A stretch of DNA of 64,000 nucleotides from Clostridiales bacterium. GTDB taxonomy: Bacteria > Bacillota > Clostridia > Christensenellales > Aristaeellaceae. Positions 16,400 through 24,672 of this stretch are shown here, piece by piece. Position 1 is the stretch's first letter; each line of letters begins with the position of its first letter. The position numbers and the translations under genes are program-made. Location of the stretch: NCBI GenBank assembly GCA_004556155.1, contig SFIM01000016.1, positions 36,507-100,506 on the forward strand, in the 5' to 3' direction. The notes below the pieces were generated by a model. It saw nothing but the letters and a program-made list of their open reading frames with translations, made no database searches and was not told where the DNA came from.

Positions 16400-16879
16400 A
16401 TGAGTCACAAGCGTTTATCGCATCTTTTATTGCTGGCTGGCGGCATCGCGGGCGTGGGCGCGCTGGGCGTGCTGATCGATTACGCGCGCATGCTGGCCTT
16501 GCGCGCGGTGGAGCGGCCCGGGATGGCGCTGCGCTATTGGGGGCTGTTGGTGTTTTTGTGCTTGGTTGCGGCGGTGTACGGCGCGGCGCTGTATCAGTAT
16601 ATGCGCATCAGCCGCCGGATTGGCAAGAACCAATCCTTCTGCCGCGAAAACGTGGGCAGTATGCGGGCCATCGCCTGCCTGATGGGCGCGGCCGCGGGCA
16701 TGTGGGCAGGACTGATGATTGTGCTTCGGCTGCTGAGCAGCATTGGCGTAGGGGTGGAAATGCTGCTCTTTGCGCTGATGTGCATGGCCAGCGCGGCGAT
16801 TGGCCTGGTGGCCTATGTGCTTACGCAGCTTTTGCGGCGCGCTACGCAATTGCAGGAAGACAACGACCTGACCATATAA
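16400..16879 (+). CDS. DUF2975 family membrane protein
   Basis: A 159-residue protein with four predicted transmembrane helices (LLLLAGGIAGVGALGVLID, YWGLLVFLCLVAAVYGAALY, AIACLMGAAAGMWAGLMIV, LLFALMCMASAAIGLVAYVL). The second-to-third loop reads ISRRIGKNQSFCRENVGSM, the family hallmark where xxFSxENxxxL-type text links helices. Function is unknown; DUF2975 genes are nearly always followed by a small HTH gene, as here. AAGGAGG precedes ATG 16400. Probably autoregulated through the palindrome at 16321-16337. Confidence 0.85.
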   Translation: MSHKRLSHLLLLAGGIAGVGALGVLIDYARMLALRAVERPGMALRYWGLLVFLCLVAAVYGAALYQYMRISRRIGKNQSFCRENVGSMRAIACLMGAAAGMWAGLMIVLRLLSSIGVGVEMLLFALMCMASAAIGLVAYVLTQLLRRATQLQEDNDLTI

Positions 16880-16885
16880 GGAGGG

Positions 16886-17113
16886 ATGGGCGTGATTCGC
16901 ATCGATTTGGATGTGATGTTGGCGCGGCGCAAAATGAGCGTGACTGAGCTGTCCGCACGCGTGGGCATCACCATGGCTAACCTGTCCATCCTAAAAAACG
17001 GCAAGGCAAAGGCCATCCGGTTTTCTACCCTGGAGGCCATCTGCCGTGAGCTGAACTGCCAGGTGGGCGATATTCTGATTTACGATCCGGAGGAAAAGCA
17101 TGCAGACGAATGA
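16886..17113 (+). CDS. Small Cro/C1-type HTH regulator (YozG-like)
   Basis: A 75-residue single-domain DNA-binding protein. The helix-turn-helix covers MSVTELSARVGITMANLSILKNGKAKAIRFSTLEAICREL in the middle (residues about 17-57), followed by the short CQVGDILIYDPEE tail typical of YozG/YdaS-like regulators that accompany DUF2975 proteins. It starts six bases after the DUF2975 stop with GGAGG upstream, and its end overlaps the next gene by 14 bases, so all three are coupled. It most likely represses its own operon. Confidence 0.9.
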   Translation: MGVIRIDLDVMLARRKMSVTELSARVGITMANLSILKNGKAKAIRFSTLEAICRELNCQVGDILIYDPEEKHADE

Positions 17114-18491
17114 AAACAGACGTGAATCTCTGCCTGCGCCTTGGCTGGCGCTGGGCGCGGGGGTGGCCTGCGCAGCGCTGTGGGTGCTGGGCTATATGGG
17201 CGGGCTGGGCGTTGGCATGACGGCTTCCAGCCTGCTGATTCTGGGCGTGGGGATGTACCTGTGCCGCAGGCAGATCTGTTGGCGGGCGGACAGCATTCTG
17301 CTGTTGACGCTGGCGGTGCTGCTTAGCCTGGCCTATGGTATCTTTGGCAGCCTGGCCATGCAGATCTTTAATCTGCCGGTGCTGTGCCTGCTCCTTTCTC
17401 AAAGCCTGCTGGCGCTGGCTGGGCATTGTCCTGAGGGCGCGTTGAGTGCTGCGGGGCTGAGCGGCGGCATACGCGAAGCACTGGGCAGCCTGTTTCGCCA
17501 CTGGGGCGTGCCCTTTCACACGGTAAAGGAGCGGCAGGGCAGCGCGTCCGCCCTGCGCGGGCTGGGCATGGGGCTGCTGATTGCCGTTCCCCTGCTGGCG
17601 GTGGTGCTGTTCCTGCTGGCCTGGGCGGACACGGTATTCAGTTCGCTTTTGAGCGGGCTGTTTGTATCGGAGGATCCGCTGAGCGCGTTTTGGAATGTGC
17701 TGTGGCGGCTGATCAAGCTGCTGGCGATTGCGCTGCTGGTCTTTTCGTGCCTGTATACGCTGCTGCTGCCGCGACGCGAGCGCGCAGCCAAAGAAAGATT
17801 TCCCTGGCCTATAACGGCTTGCGCGATGGTGCTGGCGCTGCTTTGCCTGGCCTACGCTGCCTTTGTGTATGTGCAGGTGCGCTATCTCTTTGGCGGCGCG
17901 GAGACGGCCGCCATGGCCGACGACTATGCACAGTATGCGCGCACGGGCTTCTTCCAGTTGGTTGCGGTGGCGGTGATCAATCTGATTGCCGCGCAAACGT
18001 CGCTGATCCGCTGCGGGGAAAGCCGCGTCGTGCGCGCGCTGTCCGCCCTGATGAGCCTGCTGACGGCGGTGATCCTGGCCTCGGCCTTCTGGCGGATGCG
18101 GCTGTATATTCAGGCGTTCGGCCTGAGCACGCTGCGCCTGCTGACGCTGTGGGGCATGGCAATGATCGCCCTGCTGCTGGCGCTGACGCTGATCAAGTGC
18201 GCCCGCCCCGGTGTGCGCATCTGTACCCTGGCCTGCGCGGTGATGCTGAGCAGCTATGTGCTGCTGAATTACATCAACGTGGATCGCACCATTGCCCGCT
18301 GGAACCTGCGCGCCTATGAAACCGGCAAACAGGAAACGCTGGATACCGAATACCTGGCGGGGTTATCGCCCGATGTGCTGGCCGCCCCGTGGCAGGTGGA
18401 GCAGCTGGACGCGATCCGCAAGCAGCAAAGCGAGCGCCGCCCGGATTGGTTCGCCTGGAGCCTGAGCTGGCTGCGGGTGGGGGAAAAGTAA
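17100..18491 (+). CDS. DUF4153/DUF4173-type polytopic membrane protein
   Basis: A 463-residue protein with about ten to twelve predicted transmembrane helices and a cytoplasmic-looking C-terminus (ETGKQETLDTEYLAGLSPD). The text AAFVYVQVRYLFGGAETAA followed by DDYAQYARTGFFQLVAVAVINL is characteristic of the DUF4153/DUF4173 group. Function is unknown. It overlaps the HTH gene by 14 bases, so translation is coupled. Being locked behind a DUF2975 protein and its repressor suggests a three-part membrane response module; that is inference from neighbourhood. Confidence 0.8.
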   Translation: MQTNENRRESLPAPWLALGAGVACAALWVLGYMGGLGVGMTASSLLILGVGMYLCRRQICWRADSILLLTLAVLLSLAYGIFGSLAMQIFNLPVLCLLLSQSLLALAGHCPEGALSAAGLSGGIREALGSLFRHWGVPFHTVKERQGSASALRGLGMGLLIAVPLLAVVLFLLAWADTVFSSLLSGLFVSEDPLSAFWNVLWRLIKLLAIALLVFSCLYTLLLPRRERAAKERFPWPITACAMVLALLCLAYAAFVYVQVRYLFGGAETAAMADDYAQYARTGFFQLVAVAVINLIAAQTSLIRCGESRVVRALSALMSLLTAVILASAFWRMRLYIQAFGLSTLRLLTLWGMAMIALLLALTLIKCARPGVRICTLACAVMLSSYVLLNYINVDRTIARWNLRAYETGKQETLDTEYLAGLSPDVLAAPWQVEQLDAIRKQQSERRPDWFAWSLSWLRVGEK

Positions 18492-18496
18492 AAAAG

Positions 18497-18530
18497 AACG
18501 GCGTGGACATGATGATCACGCCGCTTTTAA
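18497..18530. terminator. Terminator after the DUF4153-type gene
   Basis: GGCGTG...CACGCC stem at 18500-18522 with TTTT to the right and A-run to the left; usable in both directions for the convergent genes. Confidence 0.75.
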
Positions 18531-18541
18531 ATTGCAGGCTA

Positions 18542-19286
18542 TTATAGCTTTACATTCGGGTTTGTATATTGGCCATGCTTGGCTGTCCTCCGGCCATACT
18601 GGATTGCAAAGCTGGGGCAGCGGTGCAGGCAGCCCAGGCACATGACGCACTGATCCTTGAGCCAGACCGGCTTTTTATTCCGCATTTCAATGGCCTGCAC
18701 CGGGCACTTTTGGACGCATAATCCGCAGCCAATGCAGCGATCCTCCACATGAAAATGGGAGGTTCGCCGTACATGGTGATTATAAAAGGGGCTGGGCGAT
18801 CAGCTGCGTGATCCATGCCGGGGTGCGCGGGGACATATGCCGGTTGGTGTGCCGCGCTTTGATGCAGCGGATGACGCTGTCTATGGCAGATTCGGTGGTT
18901 TGGGTATATTTTTCTATCTTTTCCGGCGTGGAAAGGTCAAAGATCGGCGTCCAGGTATCGGGCATCCGGACAGCATAGTACGCATTGATTTTGCAGCCGC
19001 GTATGGCTTTGCTGGCCATGTATCCGGCTGCGCCGGGCGTTGTGCCATAGGTGGCGATAAAATACAGGTAACCCGTTTGAAAAGAGGCCTTTTCCAGAAA
19101 CTTCTTGACAATGCTTGGCAGGCCCCAATCATAGGTGGGCGAGATCACGCCGATGGTTTGATCCTGGAAGGCATAACGGTTTTCCCGGATGCAGTCTACA
19201 ATGGAAAGCATTTCCTGATCGGCAGCCTGCGCAAGGCGGGCTGCAACATACTTGCAATTTCCGGTTGCAGAAAAGAACAAGATCAT
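18542..19286 (-). pseudogene. EFR1-type flavodoxin-ferredoxin, single-base frameshift
   Basis: EFR1 proteins join an N-terminal flavodoxin fold to a C-terminal 2x[4Fe-4S] ferredoxin. Here the flavodoxin part (19286 leftward) starts MILFFSATGNCKYVAARLA, the FMN phosphate loop, and holds SPTYDWGLPSIVKKFL and TYGTTPGAAG. It stops at 18780. The ferredoxin part lies in the next frame with CIGCGLCVQKCP and CVMCLGCLHRCP, ending at 18542. Reading one base fewer in the CCCCTTTT run (minus strand, 18784-18791) joins them as AQPFYNHHVRRTSHFHVEDRC. A homopolymer slip, real or a sequencing error, explains it. The intact protein would carry electrons in an unknown reductive reaction. Confidence 0.85.
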
Positions 19287-19400
19287 TTTTTACTTCCCTG
19301 AGCTTTGATGGACAAAATGCCAGGCTGATGTGGCGTGATTGGCTCATGAATATTCTATCATATCGTCTTAGGCAGAACAATCCCATTACAGAAATCCGCA

Positions 19401-19437
19401 AAAAACGGCCGCACAATTCCGAAAAACTGTGCGGCCA
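19401..19437 (-). terminator. Terminator of the clpX end of the operon
   Basis: GGCCGCACA/TGTGCGGCC stem (19407-19436) followed on the minus strand by GTTTTTTG; located about 50 bases after the clpX stop. Confidence 0.85.
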
Positions 19438-19486
19438 GCGTTATGAGTGGTAGGGGTTCTACATGAAATCGATAGAATGGGCTGCG

Positions 19487-20803
19487 TTATACCGCATCAG
19501 GCGCTTCCTTTTTTTCTTCGGGCAGCGCGGCGGGCTTTTTGCTGCGCAGGGTGCGCGCGCTATGCGCGGCGCGGGTCAGCTGCGGCTTGGCGCCGGCGGT
19601 AATCACATCGCCCGTTACATGGCAGGCGGTCACATCGTTTTGGCCAGGCAGATCGAACATGGTATCCAGCAGCGCTTTTTCGATGATCGCGCGCAGGCCG
19701 CGCGCGCCGCTCTTTTGCTGCATCGCCATGTGCGCAATGGCCGTCAGCGCGTCCTGATCGAAGGAGAGGGACACGCCGTCCAGCTCCAGGAGCTTGGCAT
19801 ACTGCTTAACCAACGCGTTGCGCGGCTCGGTCAGGATGCGTACCAGCGCCGATTCATCCAGCTGATCCAGCGTGACCACCACAGGCAGACGGCCCACGAA
19901 CTCGGGAATCAGGCCGAACTTCATCAGATCTTCGGGGCGCAGCTGACGCAGGACATTGCCCACGTCCGCCGCGGAATCGCCCGTCAGCTTGGCACCAAAG
20001 CCCAGCGTGCGCGAACCGATGCGCTGCTGAATGATGGGCGCAAGGCCATCGAACGCGCCGCCGCAGATGAAGAGGATGTTGGTGGTATCGATCTGCATGA
20101 ACTCCTGCTGCGGGTGCTTGCGGCCGCCCTGAGGGGGCACGTTGGCAACCGTGCCCTCGAGGATCTTGAGTAGCGCCTGCTGCACGCCCTCGCCGCTGAC
20201 GTCGCGGGTGATGGACACGTTTTCGCCCTTGCGGGAGATCTTGTCGATTTCGTCAATATAGATGATGCCGCGCTGCGCCGCGCGAATATCGCCGTCGGCT
20301 GCCTGAATCAGGCGCAGCAGGATATTTTCAACATCCTCGCCCACATAGCCGGCTTCGGTCAGCGCCGTGGCGTCGGCAATGGCAAAGGGCACGTTCAGAA
20401 TGCGCGCCAGCGACTGGGCCAGATAGGTCTTGCCGCAGCCGGTGGGGCCAACCATGAGGATGTTGGATTTTTGCAGTTCCACATCCCCGGCCTTTTGGGG
20501 GGCGTTGATGCGTTTATAGTGGTTATATACGGCCACGCACAGCGTGCGCTTGGCCTCGTCCTGCCCGATCACATACTCATCCAGCACGGCCTTCATTTCG
20601 GAGGGCAGCGGCAGGGAGGGCGAATCGGGCGCGGCGGTGCTCATGGGGGTTACGTCGTCGGCAATGATATCATAGCACAGCTTGATGCACTCATCGCAGA
20701 TGTATACATCGGGGCCGGCTACCAGACGGCGTACCTGATCCTGCGTTTTGTAGCAGAAGCTGCACCGATGCAGCCTGCGCGTGGTGAATTCATCCTTGGG
20801 CAT
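19487..20803 (-). CDS. clpX: ATP-dependent Clp protease ATP-binding subunit ClpX
   Basis: A 438-residue AAA+ unfoldase that feeds substrates into ClpP. The N-terminal zinc finger has its four cysteines (CSFCYKTQ...YICDEC). Walker A is GPTGCGKT, the pore loop GYVGEDVE, Walker [11 protein letters not shown], and the R-rich sensor region [11 protein letters not shown] lies near the end. An IGF-type ClpP-docking loop is not in its usual form: the expected spot reads [15 protein letters not shown], where LGF serves. GAGGTG sets ATG 20803, eight bases after the clpP stop. The C-terminal tail is alanine/lysine rich. Confidence 0.97.
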   Translation of the reverse strand: MPKDEFTTRRLHRCSFCYKTQDQVRRLVAGPDVYICDECIKLCYDIIADDVTPMSTAAPDSPSLPLPSEMKAVLDEYVIGQDEAKRTLCVAVYNHYKRINAPQKAGDVELQKSNILMVGPTGCGKTYLAQSLARILNVPFAIADATALTEAGYVGEDVENILLRLIQAADGDIRAAQRGIIYIDEIDKISRKGENVSITRDVSGEGVQQALLKILEGTVANVPPQGGRKHPQQEFMQIDTTNILFICGGAFDGLAPIIQQRIGSRTLGFGAKLTGDSAADVGNVLRQLRPEDLMKFGLIPEFVGRLPVVVTLDQLDESALVRILTEPRNALVKQYAKLLELDGVSLSFDQDALTAIAHMAMQQKSGARGLRAIIEKALLDTMFDLPGQNDVTACHVTGDVITAGAKPQLTRAAHSARTLRSKKPAALPEEKKEAPDAV

Positions 20804-20811
20804 GGCTCACC

Positions 20812-21408
20812 TCAAGCGTTCTTTTTGCGGGGATAGTAGATCTGGTCGATGATGCCGTAATTGAGCGCTTCCTCGGCGGTCATGAAATAGTCGCGCTCGC
20901 AGTCGGCGCGCAGCTTTTCCTGATCCTGGCCGGTCATTTCGCTCATCAGGCGGGTCATCTTTTCCTTGGTGCGCAGCAGCCATTTGGCGCGGATTTCCAC
21001 ATCGGTGGCCTGTCCGCTGGCGCCGCCCAGGGGCTGATGGATCATGACCTCGCTGTTGGGCAGCGCCAGGCGCTTGCCCTTTTCGCCCGCCATCAGCAGG
21101 AAGGCGCCCATGGAGGCGGCCATGCCCACGCACACCGTGCGCACATCGCACTTGATGTAGTTCATGGTGTCGTAAATGGCCATGCCAGCCGTGATGGAGC
21201 CGCCGGGGCTGTTGATATAAAGCGAGATATCGGCGTCGGGGTTATCCATCTCCAGAAACAGCAGCTGCGCCACGACGATATTGGCTACCTGATCGGTGAT
21301 TTCATCCGTCAGAAAGATGATGCGATCCTTCAGAAGGCGGGAATACAGATCATAGCCGCGTTCGCCGTTGCTGGTGCGTTCTACTACATTGGGGATGAGA
21401 ATGCTCAT
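20812..21408 (-). CDS. clpP: ATP-dependent Clp protease proteolytic subunit ClpP
   Basis: A 198-residue serine peptidase that forms the double heptamer. The nucleophile Ser is in [11 protein letters not shown], the catalytic His in [16 protein letters not shown], and the Asp in [27 protein letters not shown] is the oxyanion/handle region. Length and ends match the family; ATG 21408 has a GGAGG-like site upstream. It stands between tig and clpX, the standard order, so misfolded proteins released by trigger factor can be degraded by products of the same operon. Confidence 0.97.
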   Translation of the reverse strand: MSILIPNVVERTSNGERGYDLYSRLLKDRIIFLTDEITDQVANIVVAQLLFLEMDNPDADISLYINSPGGSITAGMAIYDTMNYIKCDVRTVCVGMAASMGAFLLMAGEKGKRLALPNSEVMIHQPLGGASGQATDVEIRAKWLLRTKEKMTRLMSEMTGQDQEKLRADCERDYFMTAEEALNYGIIDQIYYPRKKNA

Positions 21409-21454
21409 GAATTTATAATCCTCCCGGGGAGTACCCTAACAAGCATATGACGCA

Positions 21455-21477
21455 AGCGCGGGTTTTATGCCCGCGCT
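21455..21477 (-). other. GC-rich hairpin between tig and clpP
   Basis: GCGCGGG/CCCGCGC arms around a TTTTAT-type loop, without a T-run on the transcribed strand. It could slow polymerase, protect the clpP mRNA end or act as a weak attenuator. Confidence 0.45.
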
Positions 21478-21509
21478 CGCATAAAAATTTCCGTTTTCAG
21501 CTGATGAAC

Positions 21510-22823
21510 TTACTCGGCCTTTTCTTCGGCGGCCTTTTCGGTGATGACAGCGTTGGCCTTCAGGAAGTCGATAACCTTCTTGATGCCGGCGGTTTCCTTT
21601 AGGTATTCCTTCTGCTGTTCGGACAGGGAAGCCTTGAATTCTTCTACGTCGCGATTTACGCGCTTGGCCTGATCGGCGATGGCTTCGTCCACATCTTCAT
21701 CGGTGGGAACGATGTTTTCAGCCTTGGCCACGGCTTCCAGCACCAGCTGGGTCTTTACGCGGTTGGCGGCTTCGGGCTTGTAGTTTTCGCGCACCTGATC
21801 CAGGGTCTGCCCAGTGTACTTGAGGTAATCCTCAAAGCGGATGCCCTGGTACATCATGCGCATTTCCATCTCGCGCAGCATGGTGGTGATTTCATCCTGA
21901 ATCATCGCGTCGGGGATATCGCAGTCGGCAGCGTCAACCACCTTCTGCACCAGCGCGTCTTCCAGGTTGGCTTCGGCGCGGTCGGCGGCGTTCTTTTCAA
22001 GGTCGGCCACGATGTTGGCCTTGTAGGCCTCGAAGGTGTCAAACTCGGACACATCGGCGGCGAAATCGTCGTCCAGCTCGGGGCGAACCTTGGTCTGGAT
22101 GCCGTTAACCTTCACATGGAACACAGCGTCCTTGCCGGCCAGGTTGTCGGCATGATACTGCTCGGGGAACTTAACGCTCAGGTCGCGCTCCTCGCCGATG
22201 TTCATGCCCACCATCTGCTCTTCAAAGCCGGGGATGAACATGCCCGAGCCGATCGTCAGGGACTGACCCTGCGCGGTGCCGCCCTCAAAGGCGACGCCAT
22301 CCACGCTGCCGGCGTAGTCCAGGTTTACGATATCGCCGTTTTCAACGGCGCGGTCGGTCACATCCTGGGTGGTGCTGGCGCGCTCCACATCGTTCTGGAT
22401 GCGGGCGTCCACGGCCTCGTCGGTCACTTTTTCCACGTTCTTTTCAACGGCTACGCCCTTGTATTCGCCCAGCGTCACGTCGGGCTTTACGAATACCTCC
22501 AGGGTATACTTCAGCTCCTGGCCCGCGCCGATCTGCTGCACATCTACCTGGGGACGATCCACAACCTGAAGGTTTTCAGCCTTGATGGCCTCTTCGTAGG
22601 CGGGCTGGGCGACAAGCTCGAAGGCGTCGTCATAGAACACCCCTTCGCCGTACATATTCTCAATCAGCTTGCGGGGGGCCTTGCCCTTGCGGAAGCCGGG
22701 AACGTTGATCTTGCTGCGATCCTTCAGATAGGCCTTTTCGACGGCCGCGTCAAAGGACTCAGCGCTCTCCACAAACGAGAGCTTCACTTTATTGCTCGCG
22801 ATTTTTTCGACGGTATAAGACAT
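21510..22823 (-). CDS. tig: Trigger factor (ribosome-bound chaperone and prolyl isomerase)
   Basis: A 437-residue chaperone. The N-terminal ribosome-binding domain carries the signature loop GFRKGKAPRKLIE (ribosomal L23 contact). A FKBP-type isomerase domain covers about residues 160-245 (NLDYAGSVDGVAFEGG, FIPGFEEQMVGM), and the C-terminal arms are helical and acidic/lysine rich (EKAAEEKAE). ATG 22823 with AGGAGGG seven bases upstream is preferred to an in-frame upstream codon. Driven by the TTGCAA/TATAAT promoter at 22895-22923. Confidence 0.97.
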   Translation of the reverse strand: MSYTVEKIASNKVKLSFVESAESFDAAVEKAYLKDRSKINVPGFRKGKAPRKLIENMYGEGVFYDDAFELVAQPAYEEAIKAENLQVVDRPQVDVQQIGAGQELKYTLEVFVKPDVTLGEYKGVAVEKNVEKVTDEAVDARIQNDVERASTTQDVTDRAVENGDIVNLDYAGSVDGVAFEGGTAQGQSLTIGSGMFIPGFEEQMVGMNIGEERDLSVKFPEQYHADNLAGKDAVFHVKVNGIQTKVRPELDDDFAADVSEFDTFEAYKANIVADLEKNAADRAEANLEDALVQKVVDAADCDIPDAMIQDEITTMLREMEMRMMYQGIRFEDYLKYTGQTLDQVRENYKPEAANRVKTQLVLEAVAKAENIVPTDEDVDEAIADQAKRVNRDVEEFKASLSEQQKEYLKETAGIKKVIDFLKANAVITEKAAEEKAE

Positions 22824-22894
22824 GTAGAACCCTCCTGCGCAAATTTGCGGATCAATCCGTGCGCGGCGCAATAAGCATTCGCACACAGTGTATC

Positions 22895-22923
22895 ATTATA
22901 ACACCCATAGCGCAGATTTGCAA
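22895..22923 (-). promoter_or_regulatory. Promoter of tig-clpP-clpX
   Basis: Minus strand TTGCAA (22918-22923), 17-base spacer ending TGT, perfect TATAAT (22895-22900): an extended -10 promoter about 70 bases before tig. Confidence 0.75.
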
Positions 22924-22990
22924 GCGTTTTGCCCGGAAAACGCGCTGCTTTCGCCCGGCCTGCCTGCGAAAGCGCGAAGGATGTTTTTTC

Positions 22991-23020
22991 TTGACAGATT
23001 CCGCCGCCCTGCGGTATTCT
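22991..23020 (+). promoter_or_regulatory. Promoter of udk
   Basis: TTGACA (22991-22996), 18-base spacer, TATTCT (23015-23020), about 30 bases before the start. Confidence 0.75.
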
Positions 23021-23049
23021 ATAGGTAGAAATCGGAGGTGACAAGCCCC

Positions 23050-23664
23050 ATGGTGTTCATCGGCATTTGCGGCGCGAGCGGCTCGGGCAAAACCACCCTG
23101 GCAAAGGAGCTTTGCCGGGCGATTGGCGCCAGCAGCGCGCTGCTGAATCAGGACGCATATTATCTGGATCATCCCGAATTAACGTTTGAAGAACGCACCA
23201 AGCTCAATTACGATGAGCCGTTTATCTTTGATCACGACTTGCTGTATCAGGATGCGCGCATGCTCATGGCCGGGCAAAGCGTTACCCGCAAGGCATATGA
23301 TTTTACCCAGCACCGCCGCACCGAAAGCAGCGAGATCATCAAGCCTGCCGACGTGCTGATTGTGGAGGGAATTCACGCCTTCTTTGACGAGCGGCTGACC
23401 AAGATGATGTTCCTCAAGCTCTATATCAATGTAGAGCCGGATATCTGCCTGCTGCGCCGCATCAAGCGCGATATCCGCGACCGCGGCCGCCAGATTGAAA
23501 ACATCGGTGAGCAGTACCTGACCACCGTAAAGCCCATGTATGAAAAGTACATCCGCAACTATGTAAACGACGCGGACGTGATCGTCACCCGCGGCGGCAA
23601 AAATGCCCGCATTGTGGAGATATTGGCGGGCTATCTGCGGGATGAGTTGAATAAAAAGGCATAA
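23050..23664 (+). CDS. udk: Uridine kinase
   Basis: A 204-residue kinase that phosphorylates uridine and cytidine to UMP and CMP in pyrimidine salvage. The P-loop is GASGSGKTTLAKEL at residues 7-20. Other family motifs are LNQDAYYLDH (substrate-binding Asp/Tyr), NYDEPFIFDHDLL, and VLIVEGIHAFFDE (Walker B). RRIKRDIRDRGR is the lid with its arginines. GGAGG at about 23036 best fits ATG 23050; an in-frame GTG 12 bases earlier overlaps that site. It has its own promoter and terminator. Confidence 0.92.
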   Translation: MVFIGICGASGSGKTTLAKELCRAIGASSALLNQDAYYLDHPELTFEERTKLNYDEPFIFDHDLLYQDARMLMAGQSVTRKAYDFTQHRRTESSEIIKPADVLIVEGIHAFFDERLTKMMFLKLYINVEPDICLLRRIKRDIRDRGRQIENIGEQYLTTVKPMYEKYIRNYVNDADVIVTRGGKNARIVEILAGYLRDELNKKA

Positions 23665-23679
23665 GCCGTTGCAATATGC

Positions 23680-23725
23680 AAACCGCCGGACAGGGGCATG
23701 AGGGCTCCTATCCGGCGGTTTGTTT
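23680..23725. terminator. Terminator between udk and the isomerase gene
   Basis: AACCGCCGGA/TCCGGCGGTT stem with a 20-base loop, followed by TGTTTTG; likely used from both sides. Confidence 0.8.
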
Positions 23726-23733
23726 TGTCTGGT

Positions 23734-24657
23734 TTAATATTTCGCAAGCGCGTCCGCGTCGGTAAACAGCTCGTCCGACAGCAGATATTCGCCCAGCGTG
23801 TAGGAGAAGCGGATCAGATCGCCCTGAATGCGCATGGGGAAGGGCGAAGTGAGATTCTGCGTTTCAAAGGAGAAATCGTGCGCGTAGTGGATTTCGCGCA
23901 GCGCGGCCACCAGCGCGGGCCAGTCGATGGTGCCCATGAAGGGGGCGATATGCTCGTCGCGGTCGCCGGCATGGTTATCGTTGATATGCGTGGCGCGCAG
24001 GCGGCTGCCAAGGCGGCGCACGCAATCGGCAGGACTGTAGCCGCTGGTGTGAGCGTGGCCCGTATCCAGGCACGCGCCTACATCCGGGGCGTTGATCGCA
24101 TCGATCAGCTCAATCAGGTTATCGATGTTGGAAAACGGCGAGGGACCCTTGCCCAGTGTGTTCATGTTTTCAATGGCCATGCCCACATGATGTGCGTGGA
24201 AGAATTCATGCCAGCGGCGGAAGTAGGCAAGGTTGGCGCGCTTGCTCTCATCCAGCAGCAGCCGGTCGCCGTCCATCACCGTGAAGGGATGCACCACCAG
24301 GTATTCCACGCCCAATATTTCGGCCGCTAGCACGCTGCGGCGCATCATTTCCTCGCCGAAATCGCCGCCGGGCACTTCGCCGGGGGCAACCGGCCCGCCG
24401 ATGCTGAAAAACGCATGACCCTGCAGAAAGCGCACGCCGATATCATCGGCCAGCTTGCGCCAGGCATGCGCCTGCTCCTCCCAGTTGTCCTCGGTCATGG
24501 GGGCAAAGCGCTTGCCCGCGCGGCTCATGCCGCACAGGTTTACGTCCAGATAGCGATAGCCCGCCGCCGCGCACGTGCTGACCGCGTGCTCAAAGGATAC
24601 CATGTAGGGCTTGCCGTGATCAAAATTCATGATGTTGGTAGAAGTGGAAAGCCGCAT
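23734..24657 (-). CDS. Sugar phosphate isomerase/epimerase, TIM-barrel family
   Basis: A 307-residue protein of the xylose-isomerase-like TIM barrel (AP_endonuc_2, PF01261). Metal and substrate residues appear in HPFTVMDGD, MAIENMNTLG (Glu), ACLDTGHAHTSG (Asp-His), THINDNHAGDRDEHIAPFMGTIDW (His and Asp) and DFSFETQN (Glu). The family interconverts sugars or inositols. AAGGAGGG precedes ATG 24657. It lies 15 bases after an FAD oxidoreductase gene, so a sugar-oxidation route with isomerisation is plausible, but the substrate is not readable. Confidence 0.88.
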   Translation of the reverse strand: MRLSTSTNIMNFDHGKPYMVSFEHAVSTCAAAGYRYLDVNLCGMSRAGKRFAPMTEDNWEEQAHAWRKLADDIGVRFLQGHAFFSIGGPVAPGEVPGGDFGEEMMRRSVLAAEILGVEYLVVHPFTVMDGDRLLLDESKRANLAYFRRWHEFFHAHHVGMAIENMNTLGKGPSPFSNIDNLIELIDAINAPDVGACLDTGHAHTSGYSPADCVRRLGSRLRATHINDNHAGDRDEHIAPFMGTIDWPALVAALREIHYAHDFSFETQNLTSPFPMRIQGDLIRFSYTLGEYLLSDELFTDADALAKY

Positions 24658-24672
24658 ATTTAACCCCTCCTT

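Noticed and set aside
21455..21477. A terminator separating tig from clpP
   Set aside because: The stem is strong but lacks a T-run on the transcribed strand, so I list it only as a hairpin.
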